Source of the DNA: a virus
Strand: one strand, 5' to 3'
Length of the DNA stretch: 31,576 bases
IMG/VR virus record: IMGVR_UViG_3300042868_005039
Coordinates: 1-31,576 of that record
Shown here: positions 20,350 through 28,654 of the stretch, piece after piece
Layout: each line of letters begins with the position of its first letter
Numbering within the stretch: position 1 is the stretch's first letter
Notes under the pieces: generated by a model
What the model was told of the DNA's origin: nothing
The model's database searches: none
The model's input: only the letters and a program-made list of their open reading frames with translations
Program-made: the position numbers and the translations under genes

Positions 20350-20642
20350 GCCAATTAAACCTATTTACCGTTGATCCTAAACAGGCCAAATTCGAACGGT
20401 ATCATGCCGAGAATCCTGAGATTTGGCAACAGTTCAAAGATGCTACCTTTGCCCTGATTCGGGTCGGTAGGAATCACTTTAGTGCGGATGCCATCCTTCA
20501 TTCGATTCGGTTTAATACTGTTATTAGAGGAGGGAAAGACTTCAAGATCAACAACAACTATTCATCCATGTATTCAAGGATGTTTACCGCTAATTTTCCA
20601 CAACATAAGGACTTTTTTGAACAGAGAATTTTAAAATTATGA
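20346..20642 (+). CDS. Conserved small phage protein of unknown function (98 aa)
   Basis: The sequence FERYHAENPEIWQQFKDATFALI, HFSADAILHSIRFNTVIRGG, FKINNNYSSMYSRMFTANFP matches a small protein often seen in phages and bacterial accessory regions. It has conserved aromatic residues and an NNNY motif. It is helical, soluble and lacks a signal peptide. Its function is not known to me. It overlaps both neighbours by 4 bases (ATGA), so it is translated with the glycan genes, though it need not act with them. Confidence 0.65.
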   Translation: MSQLNLFTVDPKQAKFERYHAENPEIWQQFKDATFALIRVGRNHFSADAILHSIRFNTVIRGGKDFKINNNYSSMYSRMFTANFPQHKDFFEQRILKL

Positions 20643-21229
20643 AAATACCACATTTAATGCCTTTTCAAATGCAGCCGTTTAACGGTGATCATTTTATTGA
20701 AAAGAAGTTTCTAGAACTAAGAGATAAGTTCGCGATTAAAACCATTGTCGAAACCGGAACTTGCCTTGGTTCATCTACGATTTTCTTTGCCAAAAACTTT
20801 GAAAAAGTAGTGACAATAGAATCCAACATCGAATACCAATCTATTGCCATCGCCAGATGCCAGAAAGAACGGATTGACAATGTCGAATTCGTTTTGGGTG
20901 ATTCATCCAAAATTCTTTCTGATTCATTGGTAAAACTTGGAAGTGAAACAGTAATGTTTTTTCTGGATGCTCATTGGGGTAACAATTGCCCATTGCTTGC
21001 TGAGTTGGATCAAATCGAGAAAAGCGAAGTAATGCCAGTCATTGCCATTCACGACTTTTACACGGGTGATGAAAGACTTGGATTTGATTCGATTCACGGC
21101 CAGAGATTTGAATATGAATGGATTTTACCAGTTGTTTCTACGATTGGAATATTCAACGCTGAATACAACGCATTTGACAAATGTGCAGGTGCTAAAAGAG
21201 GGATTATTTATTTGAGTCCTGTGATATGA
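20639..21229 (+). CDS. Class I SAM-dependent methyltransferase (196 aa)
   Basis: The AdoMet-binding loop IVETGTCLGSSTIFFAKNF (about 36-54) is followed by an acidic strand end VVTIESN (about 58-64), and VMFFLDAHWGNNCPLL (about 101-116) looks like the catalytic region. Related proteins modify sugars or small molecules in glycan clusters. The overlap with both neighbours puts it in the cassette, where it likely caps or modifies the sugar chain. Confidence 0.75.
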   Translation: MKIPHLMPFQMQPFNGDHFIEKKFLELRDKFAIKTIVETGTCLGSSTIFFAKNFEKVVTIESNIEYQSIAIARCQKERIDNVEFVLGDSSKILSDSLVKLGSETVMFFLDAHWGNNCPLLAELDQIEKSEVMPVIAIHDFYTGDERLGFDSIHGQRFEYEWILPVVSTIGIFNAEYNAFDKCAGAKRGIIYLSPVI

Positions 21230-21795
21230 TCAGGTTGTTTATAAATAAATACAAGGACAAACACATTGCCCGAAACAGAGAGTTGGAGAAGTGTTTTTCC
21301 TTTAATCAAAAGGTTTTTGGTGTGGACAATGTCATATCATTTAACTCCCGACTTTCTTTTTCTGACTTTTTTTCACAGGTCAATCTTTTGGCTGAAGAAT
21401 CGGATATTTCAATAATTGCAAATTCTGATATCTACTTTGAAAGCCTTGATCATTTTGAAATGATTAAGGAAAATGAAGTCTATGCTTTGTCAAGATGGGA
21501 TGGTAATATCTTATACGACCATGACGATTCACAAGATGCATGGGTGTTCAGAGGACAAATAAAGCCAATTGAAGATTCCTACTTTAGTCTTGGTATTCCA
21601 GGTTGTGACAATGCAATTGCAGAAAGGATTGCAAGAGCCGGATACAAGGTTCTTAATCCTTCAAGATCAATTAAAGCCATACATCTACATTCGTCAAACA
21701 TTCGGAATTATGACCGAAAAACAACGGTTGCAAAGCCTTACCTATTAATCAAACCCCACTACATAAATGAAACTCCTACATATCGGTCTGTTTGA
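21226..21795 (+). CDS. GT-A-like glycosyltransferase (189 aa)
   Basis: The pattern ISIIANSDIYFES, YALSRWDG, SQDAWVFRG, YFSLGIPGCDNAIAERIARAG, VLNPSRSIKAIHLHSSNIRNY matches a glycosyltransferase-like family found in phage and bacterial polysaccharide clusters. The NSDIYF element replaces the usual DXD, and PGCDNAIA probably forms the acceptor pocket. No membrane segment. The reading frame overlaps the next gene by 29 bases. Confidence 0.65.
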   Translation: MIRLFINKYKDKHIARNRELEKCFSFNQKVFGVDNVISFNSRLSFSDFFSQVNLLAEESDISIIANSDIYFESLDHFEMIKENEVYALSRWDGNILYDHDDSQDAWVFRGQIKPIEDSYFSLGIPGCDNAIAERIARAGYKVLNPSRSIKAIHLHSSNIRNYDRKTTVAKPYLLIKPHYINETPTYRSV

Positions 21796-22693
21796 CAACC
21801 ACGAGCCACAGTCGAGCCTTAGAAACGCTCTTCGTGGTATTTCGACCTATTACGAGGAATATAACTTTCCATCGCATAAGGGTCGATTAGTTCAAGTAAT
21901 TCAAAATGCATTGATGAGGAGAAAATTTGATGTTTTGTTTCTGCAAATTCAATCAGATAAAATTCTTTCAACATCTCAGATTCGAATGATTTCTCAAAAA
22001 GGAATCAAGATTTTTAACTTTACCGGAGATGTCAGGCAGCCAATTCCAAGATGGTATCACGACCTTGCACCATACGTTACAACTCTTTTTTCCAATAAGA
22101 CCGATTCTGATTTGTTCAAATCTTTGGGCTTTAAATCTGAATACTTCCAGATAGGTTATAATGTGGAATTTTATAACACAACTAATCCAAAGCTTGCAGG
22201 ACCGGAAATAGTGTTCATGGGCAATAACTACCCCGGAATGTTTCCGCTTTCTGGGATGCGGATTCAAATGGTTAATGAATTACAAAAAAGATACGGGAAT
22301 CGCTTCGGTGTCTTTGGCAATGGATGGGGTAGTGCAAAGTGGCTTAAACAACATGATGAAGCATCCATTTATCGCAATTGTAAAATTGCAATTAGCCTTT
22401 CACATTATGATTTAAAAAGGTATTCAAGTGATCGGTTGTTTAGGATTTTAGGATGTGGAGCATTTTGCCTTTCACATAAATTCCAAGAAATTGAAGAAGA
22501 GTTCGAAAATGGAAATCATTTAATTTACTGGAATTCGATTGATGAATTAATTTCAAAAATTGATTTTTATCTAAATGAAAAAAATGAATCTGAAAGATTA
22601 AGAATTGCAATGTCTGGTAATCAACTTTGCGAGTCAAAATACACTTGGAAATACCGGATTGAAACACAACTTTTACCGTTAATTAACGCATGA
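21767..22693 (+). CDS. CgeB-like GT-B glycosyltransferase (308 aa)
   Basis: The first half (MKLLHIGLFDNHEPQSSLRN, then KFDVLFLQIQSDKILSTSQ and GIKIFNFTGDVRQPIP) and the second half (YRNCKIAISLSHYDLKRYSSDRLFRILGCGAFCLSHKF) match the spore-maturation CgeB-like, GT1/GT4-type group. The conserved FRILGCGAF lies in the donor-binding domain. It is a cytoplasmic sugar transferase. The start at 21767 overlaps the previous gene by 29 bases, and its end overlaps the next start as ATGA. Confidence 0.75.
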   Translation: MKLLHIGLFDNHEPQSSLRNALRGISTYYEEYNFPSHKGRLVQVIQNALMRRKFDVLFLQIQSDKILSTSQIRMISQKGIKIFNFTGDVRQPIPRWYHDLAPYVTTLFSNKTDSDLFKSLGFKSEYFQIGYNVEFYNTTNPKLAGPEIVFMGNNYPGMFPLSGMRIQMVNELQKRYGNRFGVFGNGWGSAKWLKQHDEASIYRNCKIAISLSHYDLKRYSSDRLFRILGCGAFCLSHKFQEIEEEFENGNHLIYWNSIDELISKIDFYLNEKNESERLRIAMSGNQLCESKYTWKYRIETQLLPLINA

Positions 22694-23355
22694 AAAACTG
22701 GATCAAAGAATTAAAAAAAATAATCCCAGTAACTGGGCATTCTCAATTTGGAGAAGAAACATACATTGATTTCATCTTTAAAAATATCGGACCGGGAAAG
22801 AGAAGGTTTCTTGATGTGGGAGCAGGTGGATATGGTGGTACAATTAGCAACACACGGACTCTACAAGAGGCCGGATGGTCTGGCATTGGCTTTGACATGA
22901 ATGCACATTCACCTGGCATTATACAGGCATTTGTGAAGCCTGATAATATTGTTGATTTGGTCAGTAATGAAACGGATGAAAAGGAATTTGACTTCCTCAA
23001 CATCGACATTGATTCATTTGATTACGATATTCTTGAATCGCTTCTTAAGTCTTTTAAATTCCGACTTATTATTGCTGAATTCAATGCGACTTTAGCCGTT
23101 GATGTTAAATTGAAATTGAAGTATGAAGATGGATACACATGGGACGGGACTAATAAATACGGGTTCTCCTTTGCGGCCGGAATGCATCTCTTTGAAAAAT
23201 ATGGATACGTTGTAATCTTCAATCAGATTAACAACAACCTATTTGCAATCCACTACACGGAATTAAACGATCAGCCAATTCCAAAAATTAAGGCAGAACG
23301 GGTAATGTATCATGCATGGAATCCAAATGCCGAATGGGTTCTTATTGAAGAATAG
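22690..23355 (+). CDS. FkbM-like methyltransferase (221 aa)
   Basis: RRFLDVGAGGYGGTISNTRTL (about 37-57) is the AdoMet-binding loop with IGFDMNA as the second strand. FDFLNIDIDSFDYDILESLL (about 98-117) is the hallmark of FkbM-type methyltransferases, which methylate sugar or polyketide hydroxyls. It is the last gene of the cassette, ends 23 bases before a terminator, and would be expected to finish the glycan. Confidence 0.75.
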   Translation: MKNWIKELKKIIPVTGHSQFGEETYIDFIFKNIGPGKRRFLDVGAGGYGGTISNTRTLQEAGWSGIGFDMNAHSPGIIQAFVKPDNIVDLVSNETDEKEFDFLNIDIDSFDYDILESLLKSFKFRLIIAEFNATLAVDVKLKLKYEDGYTWDGTNKYGFSFAAGMHLFEKYGYVVIFNQINNNLFAIHYTELNDQPIPKIKAERVMYHAWNPNAEWVLIEE

Positions 23356-23377
23356 TTAAAAGTTGAACAAAAGAAAG

Positions 23378-23405
23378 AGGTCTGACTATGTTGGGCCTTT
23401 TTTTA
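23378..23405 (+). terminator. Terminator of the glycan cassette
   Basis: AGGTCTGAC-TAT-GTTGGGCCT forms a 9-bp stem with three wobble pairs, followed by eight T starting at 23398. It lies against the 3' end of the convergent virion gene (stop at 23403). Confidence 0.75.
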
Positions 23406-24455
23406 TGGCCTTCTTCCTGTCGTGGCAATCATGGCCTGATCTTCACAATCAAAGCACAACCCTTCAGCACCCAGGTTCAACTGTTCAGCCCAATTATCAA
23501 TGGCATCTTTGAACTTCTCCTCAAAGGTGACCAGAGAACGCTCTGTGCGCTCTGTGTTGGACTGTGTGAAGTAGTTGACACGATTAGAGCCTAATTTAAA
23601 ACGAAGCGTCTGAGCCGCCAGTAAATTGCCCCATGATTCTAAAAGGAACTCCCGTTGTCCGCAGATGAATGAATCCAAAGAGCAGAGCAGTTCAGCATCC
23701 CAATAGATAGCTGATTGACTGAAGTCATTGTTCCATAGTTCGCCCAATCCATAGTTCAGAGGGGCGGTCACAGGAAAGATGTTGTAACCGGATGTATTTA
23801 ACCATGAATAGTAACGAGAGGCACATTGGGCATCCATTCCCTGCCAGTTCCAACTTCCATTGTCAATGAATTGACCTGTCAGCGTTGGCAGGTTTGTGCA
23901 ATCAACCAACATGGCAATGTTGATCTTGTCGAATACCAACCCGAAGGTTTGACCAATGTTGATTGTGTTTGCACCTGGTTGAACTGTGACGGTTGTTTCC
24001 CAAAGAACAGTACCATCCTGACATTGGAATATCTTGATCGGCACATTAGCAACGGCAACTGCACCTGAGTTGTAGATGTAGGCTTTCTTGATTCGCAACC
24101 CGGCATATTTAGACCCTGCGATTGATGTGAATACACCTTTGAATATTGCTTCTTCAGGAACTGGATTGATTTGTTGCCATTGTTGAACAAATAGTCTGGA
24201 TGTCTGGAAAAGTACCTGATCCAGTCTTGCCCCGGCAAAGTCCTTCAAAGCCTTCTGCACACTTGTCTTCAGTTCAAGATATGCAGTCTGTTGGATGTCC
24301 TTCCAGACCTGTGCAAAGGTGACCTGATCGCTCGATGCAACCTTGTCGATCAGTTCAGTTGACATACCCGGATACTGATTAATGTACACACCAGATTCTG
24401 GTTCAACTGTTGAGCAACCCCGTAAACCGATATAATCAAGAAGGCAAGTATTCAT
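23403..24455 (-). CDS. Virion protein of unknown role (350 aa)
   Basis: A soluble protein starting MNTCLLDYIGLRGC, with cysteines at 4 and 14. It shows a helical N-terminal third (FAQVWKDIQQTAYLELKTSVQKAL), then a beta-rich middle with IYNSGAVAVANVPIKIFQCQDG and VQPGANTINIGQTFGLVFDKI, ending in a helical part and another Cys pair (CFDCED). The shape suggests a head or neck structural protein, and it follows portal and minor head genes. No named family recognised. Confidence 0.55.
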   Translation of the reverse strand: MNTCLLDYIGLRGCSTVEPESGVYINQYPGMSTELIDKVASSDQVTFAQVWKDIQQTAYLELKTSVQKALKDFAGARLDQVLFQTSRLFVQQWQQINPVPEEAIFKGVFTSIAGSKYAGLRIKKAYIYNSGAVAVANVPIKIFQCQDGTVLWETTVTVQPGANTINIGQTFGLVFDKINIAMLVDCTNLPTLTGQFIDNGSWNWQGMDAQCASRYYSWLNTSGYNIFPVTAPLNYGLGELWNNDFSQSAIYWDAELLCSLDSFICGQREFLLESWGNLLAAQTLRFKLGSNRVNYFTQSNTERTERSLVTFEEKFKDAIDNWAEQLNLGAEGLCFDCEDQAMIATTGRRP

Positions 24456-24464
24456 GGTTCAATT

Positions 24465-24497
24465 TTTTGTAAAAATACAGCAATTTTTGTATCTTTG
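24465..24497 (+). promoter_or_regulatory. Promoter for structured RNA copy 2 and the HNH gene
   Basis: TTTTG (24465-24469), 20 bases, then TATCTTTG (24490-24497). The predicted start falls at about 24501-24503, the 5' end of the structured RNA. Confidence 0.8.
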
Positions 24498-24501
24498 AAC
24501 T

Positions 24502-24590
24502 GTTGCGGAGTAGTGGCCAAAACAAAGAACTTGGTTTTTAACCTTAAAGCCTGATTGAGCAGTCCACTACCTGTTTGATCGGGCTTTTGA
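24502..24590 (+). ncRNA. Structured RNA copy 2 with a putative kissing loop
   Basis: The architecture matches the RNA at 11887-11779. A weak first hairpin (TTG/CAA) presents the loop GGAGTAGTGG (24507-24516). A middle hairpin GGTT-TTT-AACC (24533-24543) sits within TTGGTTTTTAACC. A 17-bp stem with wobbles (24546-24562 with 24571-24587, opening AAAGCCTGAT and closing ATCGGGCTTT) is capped by an 8-nt loop TCCACTAC (24563-24570). The loop's CCACTAC pairs perfectly with GTAGTGG (24510-24516). A TTTTGAATTTTT tail follows, so it may terminate weakly. The HNH start is 10 bases downstream. Function unknown: free small RNA or attenuator-like leader. Confidence 0.7.
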
Positions 24591-24596
24591 ATTTTT

Positions 24597-25103
24597 ATGA
24601 AAGTAGAAGAAATCTGGAAAGACATTGTTGGATTTGAGGGGCTTTATATGGTTAGCAGCTTGGGTAATGTGAAAAGCCTTAATTACAATCACACCAAAAA
24701 AGAAAGAATATTAAGTGCTAATGGGAAAAGGTATTTAATGGTTGTCCTTTCGAAAGAAGGCAAAACATATCCGTTTTTGGTTCATAGAGTTGTAGCTACT
24801 GTATTTATTGAAAACCCCGAAAACAAAAAGACTGTCAATCACATTGACGGAAACAAATTAAATAATACGGTTCAAAATTTGGAATGGGCTACTACCTCAG
24901 AGAATCATAAAGCAGCGTTTAAACTTGGATTAATGAGTCAGACGGGAGAAAAATGCTCAACCCATAAATTGAAAGAATGGCAAGTTTTAGAAATCCGTGA
25001 ATTGATCGGCAAAAAGACTCAGGAAGAAATTGCTGCAATGTATGGCGTAAAGCGTGGAACTATTTCCTGCATTAAATTAAGGAAACTATGGAATCACATT
25101 TAA
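24597..25103 (+). CDS. HNH homing endonuclease with NUMOD4 motif (168 aa)
   Basis: The order is NUMOD4 (EIWKDIVGFEGLYMVSSLGN, residues 5-24), a HNH core (LVHRVVATVFIENP, VNHIDGNKLNNTVQNLEWATTSENH, with H63, H82 and N104-type residues) and a C-terminal helix-turn-helix (TQEEIAAMYGVKRGTISCIKLR). This is the layout of free-standing mobile HNH endonucleases of phages. It is on the plus strand between minus-strand virion genes, as expected for a mobile insert. It is preceded by a promoter and a structured RNA that may repress it. Confidence 0.9.
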   Translation: MKVEEIWKDIVGFEGLYMVSSLGNVKSLNYNHTKKERILSANGKRYLMVVLSKEGKTYPFLVHRVVATVFIENPENKKTVNHIDGNKLNNTVQNLEWATTSENHKAAFKLGLMSQTGEKCSTHKLKEWQVLEIRELIGKKTQEEIAAMYGVKRGTISCIKLRKLWNHI

Positions 25104-25105
25104 AC

Positions 25106-25972
25106 CTATTTTAAACCGGTAAGACCTTTTTGTTCTGCTACCCGATACTGAGTCTGGGTAATCGGATAATAATCGTGGCGGCAGTTGTAACCACCAAGCA
25201 AGGTAAATATGGTTGATTTTGTAGTGCCTTTCGCACGACCTGACCAGTTACCTAAATTAGCCCAATTTTCAACTTCTGATTTCTTGAAGTATCGCCCATG
25301 TCTGGCCCGACAAAAAGACCGAGTATCTTTAATGGCAGTACCACTATAAAATCCGTATTGCAAATTAAGGTCTTCGGCAATGGTTTGATTGTACTGCCTT
25401 GAAAAGCCCATCACGGAGTCGTTGGTGACTTGTTTTACATATCTATTAAGATATGCTTGCTCTTCGGGAGTGCCTTCAATAAACTGCCTTAATGTTTTTT
25501 GTAAGACGGTTCTATTTGTTGTTCCGCTTGCATTTGCCAATAAGGTTTCTTGTATTGCATTGGCAAAGTTGTTCCTGATTCCTGAACCAAGAAGCATATC
25601 CTTTGTGATCTCGACATTGGCTTTCAGGATTTCTTGGTACAACAATTCCTTCGCATTGAACCCATCAATCAGTTCACTAAAATAAAGGTCAGATAGTTTC
25701 TTGAGGTCTTTAAACCCATCCAGAACCCGACCAACTTCTTTTACATATTCGGGATTGGTAACAATGACATTGGTCAATTGTGTTTTCAGTCCGATGATGG
25801 CCCTGATGTTTGCGGCCCTTTTCTTTGGGTCTAAAGGCAGGTCGTTGGTCAGTTCAATAACTTGATCAGATAATCCTTTGAATATATCAGGGAGTCGGGA
25901 GTTCATGCCCTCTTCTAGTTCAGCCTGAAGAGTCTGAATCCGTTTGATTATCTCAAGTTGCTTCTCGGTCAT
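25106..25972 (-). CDS. Mu F-like minor head protein (288 aa)
   Basis: A helical N-terminal region (to about 190) leads to a C-terminal module: NDSVMGFSRQYNQTIAEDLNLQYGFYSGTAIKDTRSFCRARHGRYF, then TLLGGYNCRHDYYPIT. CRARHGRYF and the GYNCRH end are typical of SPP1 gp7/Mu gpF minor head proteins, which sit at the portal and may help DNA ejection. The start overlaps the portal gene's stop by 4 bases (ATGA). It is followed by the HNH insert on the other strand. Confidence 0.8.
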   Translation of the reverse strand: MTEKQLEIIKRIQTLQAELEEGMNSRLPDIFKGLSDQVIELTNDLPLDPKKRAANIRAIIGLKTQLTNVIVTNPEYVKEVGRVLDGFKDLKKLSDLYFSELIDGFNAKELLYQEILKANVEITKDMLLGSGIRNNFANAIQETLLANASGTTNRTVLQKTLRQFIEGTPEEQAYLNRYVKQVTNDSVMGFSRQYNQTIAEDLNLQYGFYSGTAIKDTRSFCRARHGRYFKKSEVENWANLGNWSGRAKGTTKSTIFTLLGGYNCRHDYYPITQTQYRVAEQKGLTGLK

Positions 25973-27792
25973 TCTTCAGGCATCAAAGTAACCAATCCGG
26001 CTTTGATTTCTTGTTGTTTAGCGATTGCCATAGCTTTGACATCGGCTCGTTGCTTTGGCCTTGGTTCATTAACCCAATCCATATCAGCTTCAATCAACTC
26101 CGTCACAAAGGCATTCAGGTAGGCAGATGTTATGTAGTCAAGTTCAGTACAACCCATTGAATCTTTGAGGATCAACTTCTCCTCGGTGGTCATGTATGGC
26201 AATGGATCAATTGCCGTCTTGATTTTCAAAACCTTTAACTGATAGCTATTTTCACCAAATACTTTCTCTGTGTACTGAGCAGTTAGGCCCATTGTAATAA
26301 TCGGATCAAACTGGTTCTTAATGGCATCGGAAAGGTTAGTAGAAAGGACGGATGTAGTCAGGACATCATAGTCTGACGGAATTACAACCTTCGGCTTATT
26401 GGCCTCTATCTGATCCAATGTCAAGAGCCTTGACTCTATTTCCGTCCGGTAGCGTTGCAGGAATATGGCAAAGGAAATTTCCTCAATGAGATAACCAAGA
26501 TGAACGGCAACCTGAAAAAAGAATGTGTTTAATTCCTTCCGGTCGTATTGCTTCGCAACTCCAGATTGAGCCGCAGGAACATTGGCTAACAGTTCGATTC
26601 CAATCGCTTGAAAGCCTCGGTAGATGTCATCATCAATGTCCTTCTTTTGGGCATCAAGAGCCGCAATGTCCAATTGAATATATCCTGCAGGTGGGCCAGT
26701 TGGATACTGGACATCCGGATTGGTTGCGTTCTTCTTTTGCAGGTTTATTTCGATGGTGGCGAATGGCGAACCCTCTGAACCCAGTCCGTTTCCGTTGCAG
26801 CTACTGCAAGTTCTTTGTGTATTGTCCTTTCCTGATAACAGACCTGATCCGTTACAGGTCTTGCATGGGGAGTTTTTGTAACGCCAAAAAATCGGATTCG
26901 AATGAAGGGCTTTATTGACCAATAAATCATCATTGGTAAACAAGGCATCATTCCATGCAGGGAGGCAAGGAGTAAGGATTGAATCATAAACGATTTGACC
27001 ATCTTCAATTTCACAGATTACCGAACCAACCGAATAGATTGGATATTGAAGGAATTGATAAGGTGCAATGAATGTATCAAACACATCCTCGCTTCCGTTG
27101 TACGGTCGAATCTGACGTACCAGAACCAACCCTTCCATTGATATAGCAAGGAATTGATCATATTTCCTTTGAACCTTATCACCGTCCTTGTTTTCATACT
27201 GATCCAGTTTGAAAATGATTCCACCGTCAGCCTTGTAGACGATGTGATCTTCTTCGAAGACTTGCGGATATGGTTTCTCCCAGTTGATGAACTGTTCGTT
27301 GCCCGGTGTTGGGTCTTCTATCCATGATTCCAGATCAGGCCCGACAAACACCACCGAGTTAGGGTTCTCCAGGTACTTGGATAATCCCAATGAAAAAGTC
27401 CATGTTTCGATTGAGCCAAACTTTGGCAGGTTCTCCAAGCAATACTTGGAAGGTAATCCTTTCGGGTTGCTTTCACTTATCCCGATGTCGGCAAAGTCAT
27501 TCTTGAAAAGGATTTTGAAATCATCCGCTTGCTGAATCTTTTGCAGGGTAGTATAAACCCGTCCGGTTGCCGTTCTGGTTTTTGGTTGCCATCTTTCCTT
27601 CCGGTAGATTTTCATCCAATCCTGCTCACCCGGATGCTGCACACGCAGCAACTTCTTCGGGTAATCCTCATCAAAGTGCGGCTCAAGTTCATCCGCAATC
27701 TCACGGATGTCATGGATGTACTCTGATTTACCCTCTCTGATTTTATCCTTAGAGAGAAGTTTGATAATGCCCAAAAGAAGTTGCTCGTTCAC
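25969..27792 (-). CDS. Portal protein with an inserted DnaJ-like zinc motif (607 aa)
   Basis: Position before the Mu F-like gene, length and the mostly alpha-helical C-terminal half (LSTNLSDAIKNQFDPIITMGL, EKLILKDSMG) suit a phage portal, the dodecameric gate for DNA. A zinc-finger-like module is set in the middle: CKTCNGSGLL (from C310) and CSSCNGNGLG (from C329), two CxxCxGxG units as in DnaJ. The C-terminus (RPKQRADVKAMAIAKQQEIKAG) may bind DNA or the scaffold. The zinc motif is unusual for portals. Confidence 0.7.
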   Translation of the reverse strand: MNEQLLLGIIKLLSKDKIREGKSEYIHDIREIADELEPHFDEDYPKKLLRVQHPGEQDWMKIYRKERWQPKTRTATGRVYTTLQKIQQADDFKILFKNDFADIGISESNPKGLPSKYCLENLPKFGSIETWTFSLGLSKYLENPNSVVFVGPDLESWIEDPTPGNEQFINWEKPYPQVFEEDHIVYKADGGIIFKLDQYENKDGDKVQRKYDQFLAISMEGLVLVRQIRPYNGSEDVFDTFIAPYQFLQYPIYSVGSVICEIEDGQIVYDSILTPCLPAWNDALFTNDDLLVNKALHSNPIFWRYKNSPCKTCNGSGLLSGKDNTQRTCSSCNGNGLGSEGSPFATIEINLQKKNATNPDVQYPTGPPAGYIQLDIAALDAQKKDIDDDIYRGFQAIGIELLANVPAAQSGVAKQYDRKELNTFFFQVAVHLGYLIEEISFAIFLQRYRTEIESRLLTLDQIEANKPKVVIPSDYDVLTTSVLSTNLSDAIKNQFDPIITMGLTAQYTEKVFGENSYQLKVLKIKTAIDPLPYMTTEEKLILKDSMGCTELDYITSAYLNAFVTELIEADMDWVNEPRPKQRADVKAMAIAKQQEIKAGLVTLMPEE

Positions 27793-27796
27793 GTTA

Positions 27797-28639
27797 TTAT
27801 GCAGTTACAGTTACTGATACATCAAGAGTTCCAAAGATACATCCGGCTTCGTTGGATGCAACTACGGTCAAGACATAATCCCCAACAACTTGCGGATCAA
27901 TGTCAAGTGAACCAGTTGTTGCGTCAATCGTTGCACCTAGGTTCGCAATAACGGCAGCAGATGAACCGAGTGACCAAACAGTTGATGGAAGACTTTGTGA
28001 ACCAAAATCGTAGTTCAGAGAGGCTGTATACGTTTCAGTCTGAATGAAACCGATTGGTGCAGCAATGGCATCAACTCCGGTTACTTCGTAAAACAGACCT
28101 TCAAGAAGAGTGTCCGTGTCGAAATCAGATGGAACAGGGTTTGAATCTGCTACCCATTTGATCATCGTTTCACCGTTGATGAACTGAGTCAGGTCATTCT
28201 GGATAACTGGATCACCGATGACAGTCACCTGCGTTCCAGAGGCATCCCAGTAAAGTTCAGGAGTGAAGTAGTACAGGTCATAGTTCTGAGATGAACGAAG
28301 GATTTTGTTGTACGAATCCACGTTGGCAATAACCTGAGCATCGATGAAATTCAATGTGTGAGTCTTCGCCCCTGGTCGATTGATCCTAAGTCCAACACCG
28401 GGAAGTTCTGCCGTTTCTGGCTTCGGTTTGTCACCTGCAATGTTCAGGAACATGATAGCATTCCCGTCCAAAGCTTGGTAGAAGATTGAATCCAGAAGAG
28501 TAGTAGCATCTGTCTTGTCGATGAGGCTCGCAACGGTCTTTTTAACCAATGCAGCCCCAATGATCCGACCTTTATAATCCACGTCACAACGGTAGTTCTT
28601 ATAGCAAGAAACCGGAGGACAATTGAGAGTAATATTCAT
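27797..28639 (-). CDS. Structural protein with a C-terminal Ig-like domain (280 aa)
   Basis: The protein starts MNITLNCPPVSCYKNYRCDV, with three cysteines in the first 18 residues. Its main part (residues 20-200) is mixed alpha/beta (ALVKKTVASLIDKTDATTLLDSIF, GAKTHTLNFIDAQVIANVDSY). The C-terminal 80 residues have the beta-strand rhythm of an immunoglobulin-like domain (TETYTASLNYDF, LDIDPQVVGDYVLTVVASNEAG, LDVSVTVTA). Ig-like domains decorate capsids or tails, so a tail-tube or decoration protein is likely. It is just upstream of the portal gene. Confidence 0.55.
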   Translation of the reverse strand: MNITLNCPPVSCYKNYRCDVDYKGRIIGAALVKKTVASLIDKTDATTLLDSIFYQALDGNAIMFLNIAGDKPKPETAELPGVGLRINRPGAKTHTLNFIDAQVIANVDSYNKILRSSQNYDLYYFTPELYWDASGTQVTVIGDPVIQNDLTQFINGETMIKWVADSNPVPSDFDTDTLLEGLFYEVTGVDAIAAPIGFIQTETYTASLNYDFGSQSLPSTVWSLGSSAAVIANLGATIDATTGSLDIDPQVVGDYVLTVVASNEAGCIFGTLDVSVTVTA

Positions 28640-28654
28640 TTGAATGTTTGAATT

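Noticed and set aside
24502-24590. HEARO/OMEGA RNA because an HNH gene is adjacent
   Set aside because: The nearby protein is a small NUMOD4-HNH endonuclease without the RuvC parts of IscB/IsrB, and the RNA is far shorter. The other copy is not beside an HNH gene.
26523-26918. 131-residue plus-strand frame within the portal gene
   Set aside because: Antisense shadow of the portal frame, with odd composition and no start signal.
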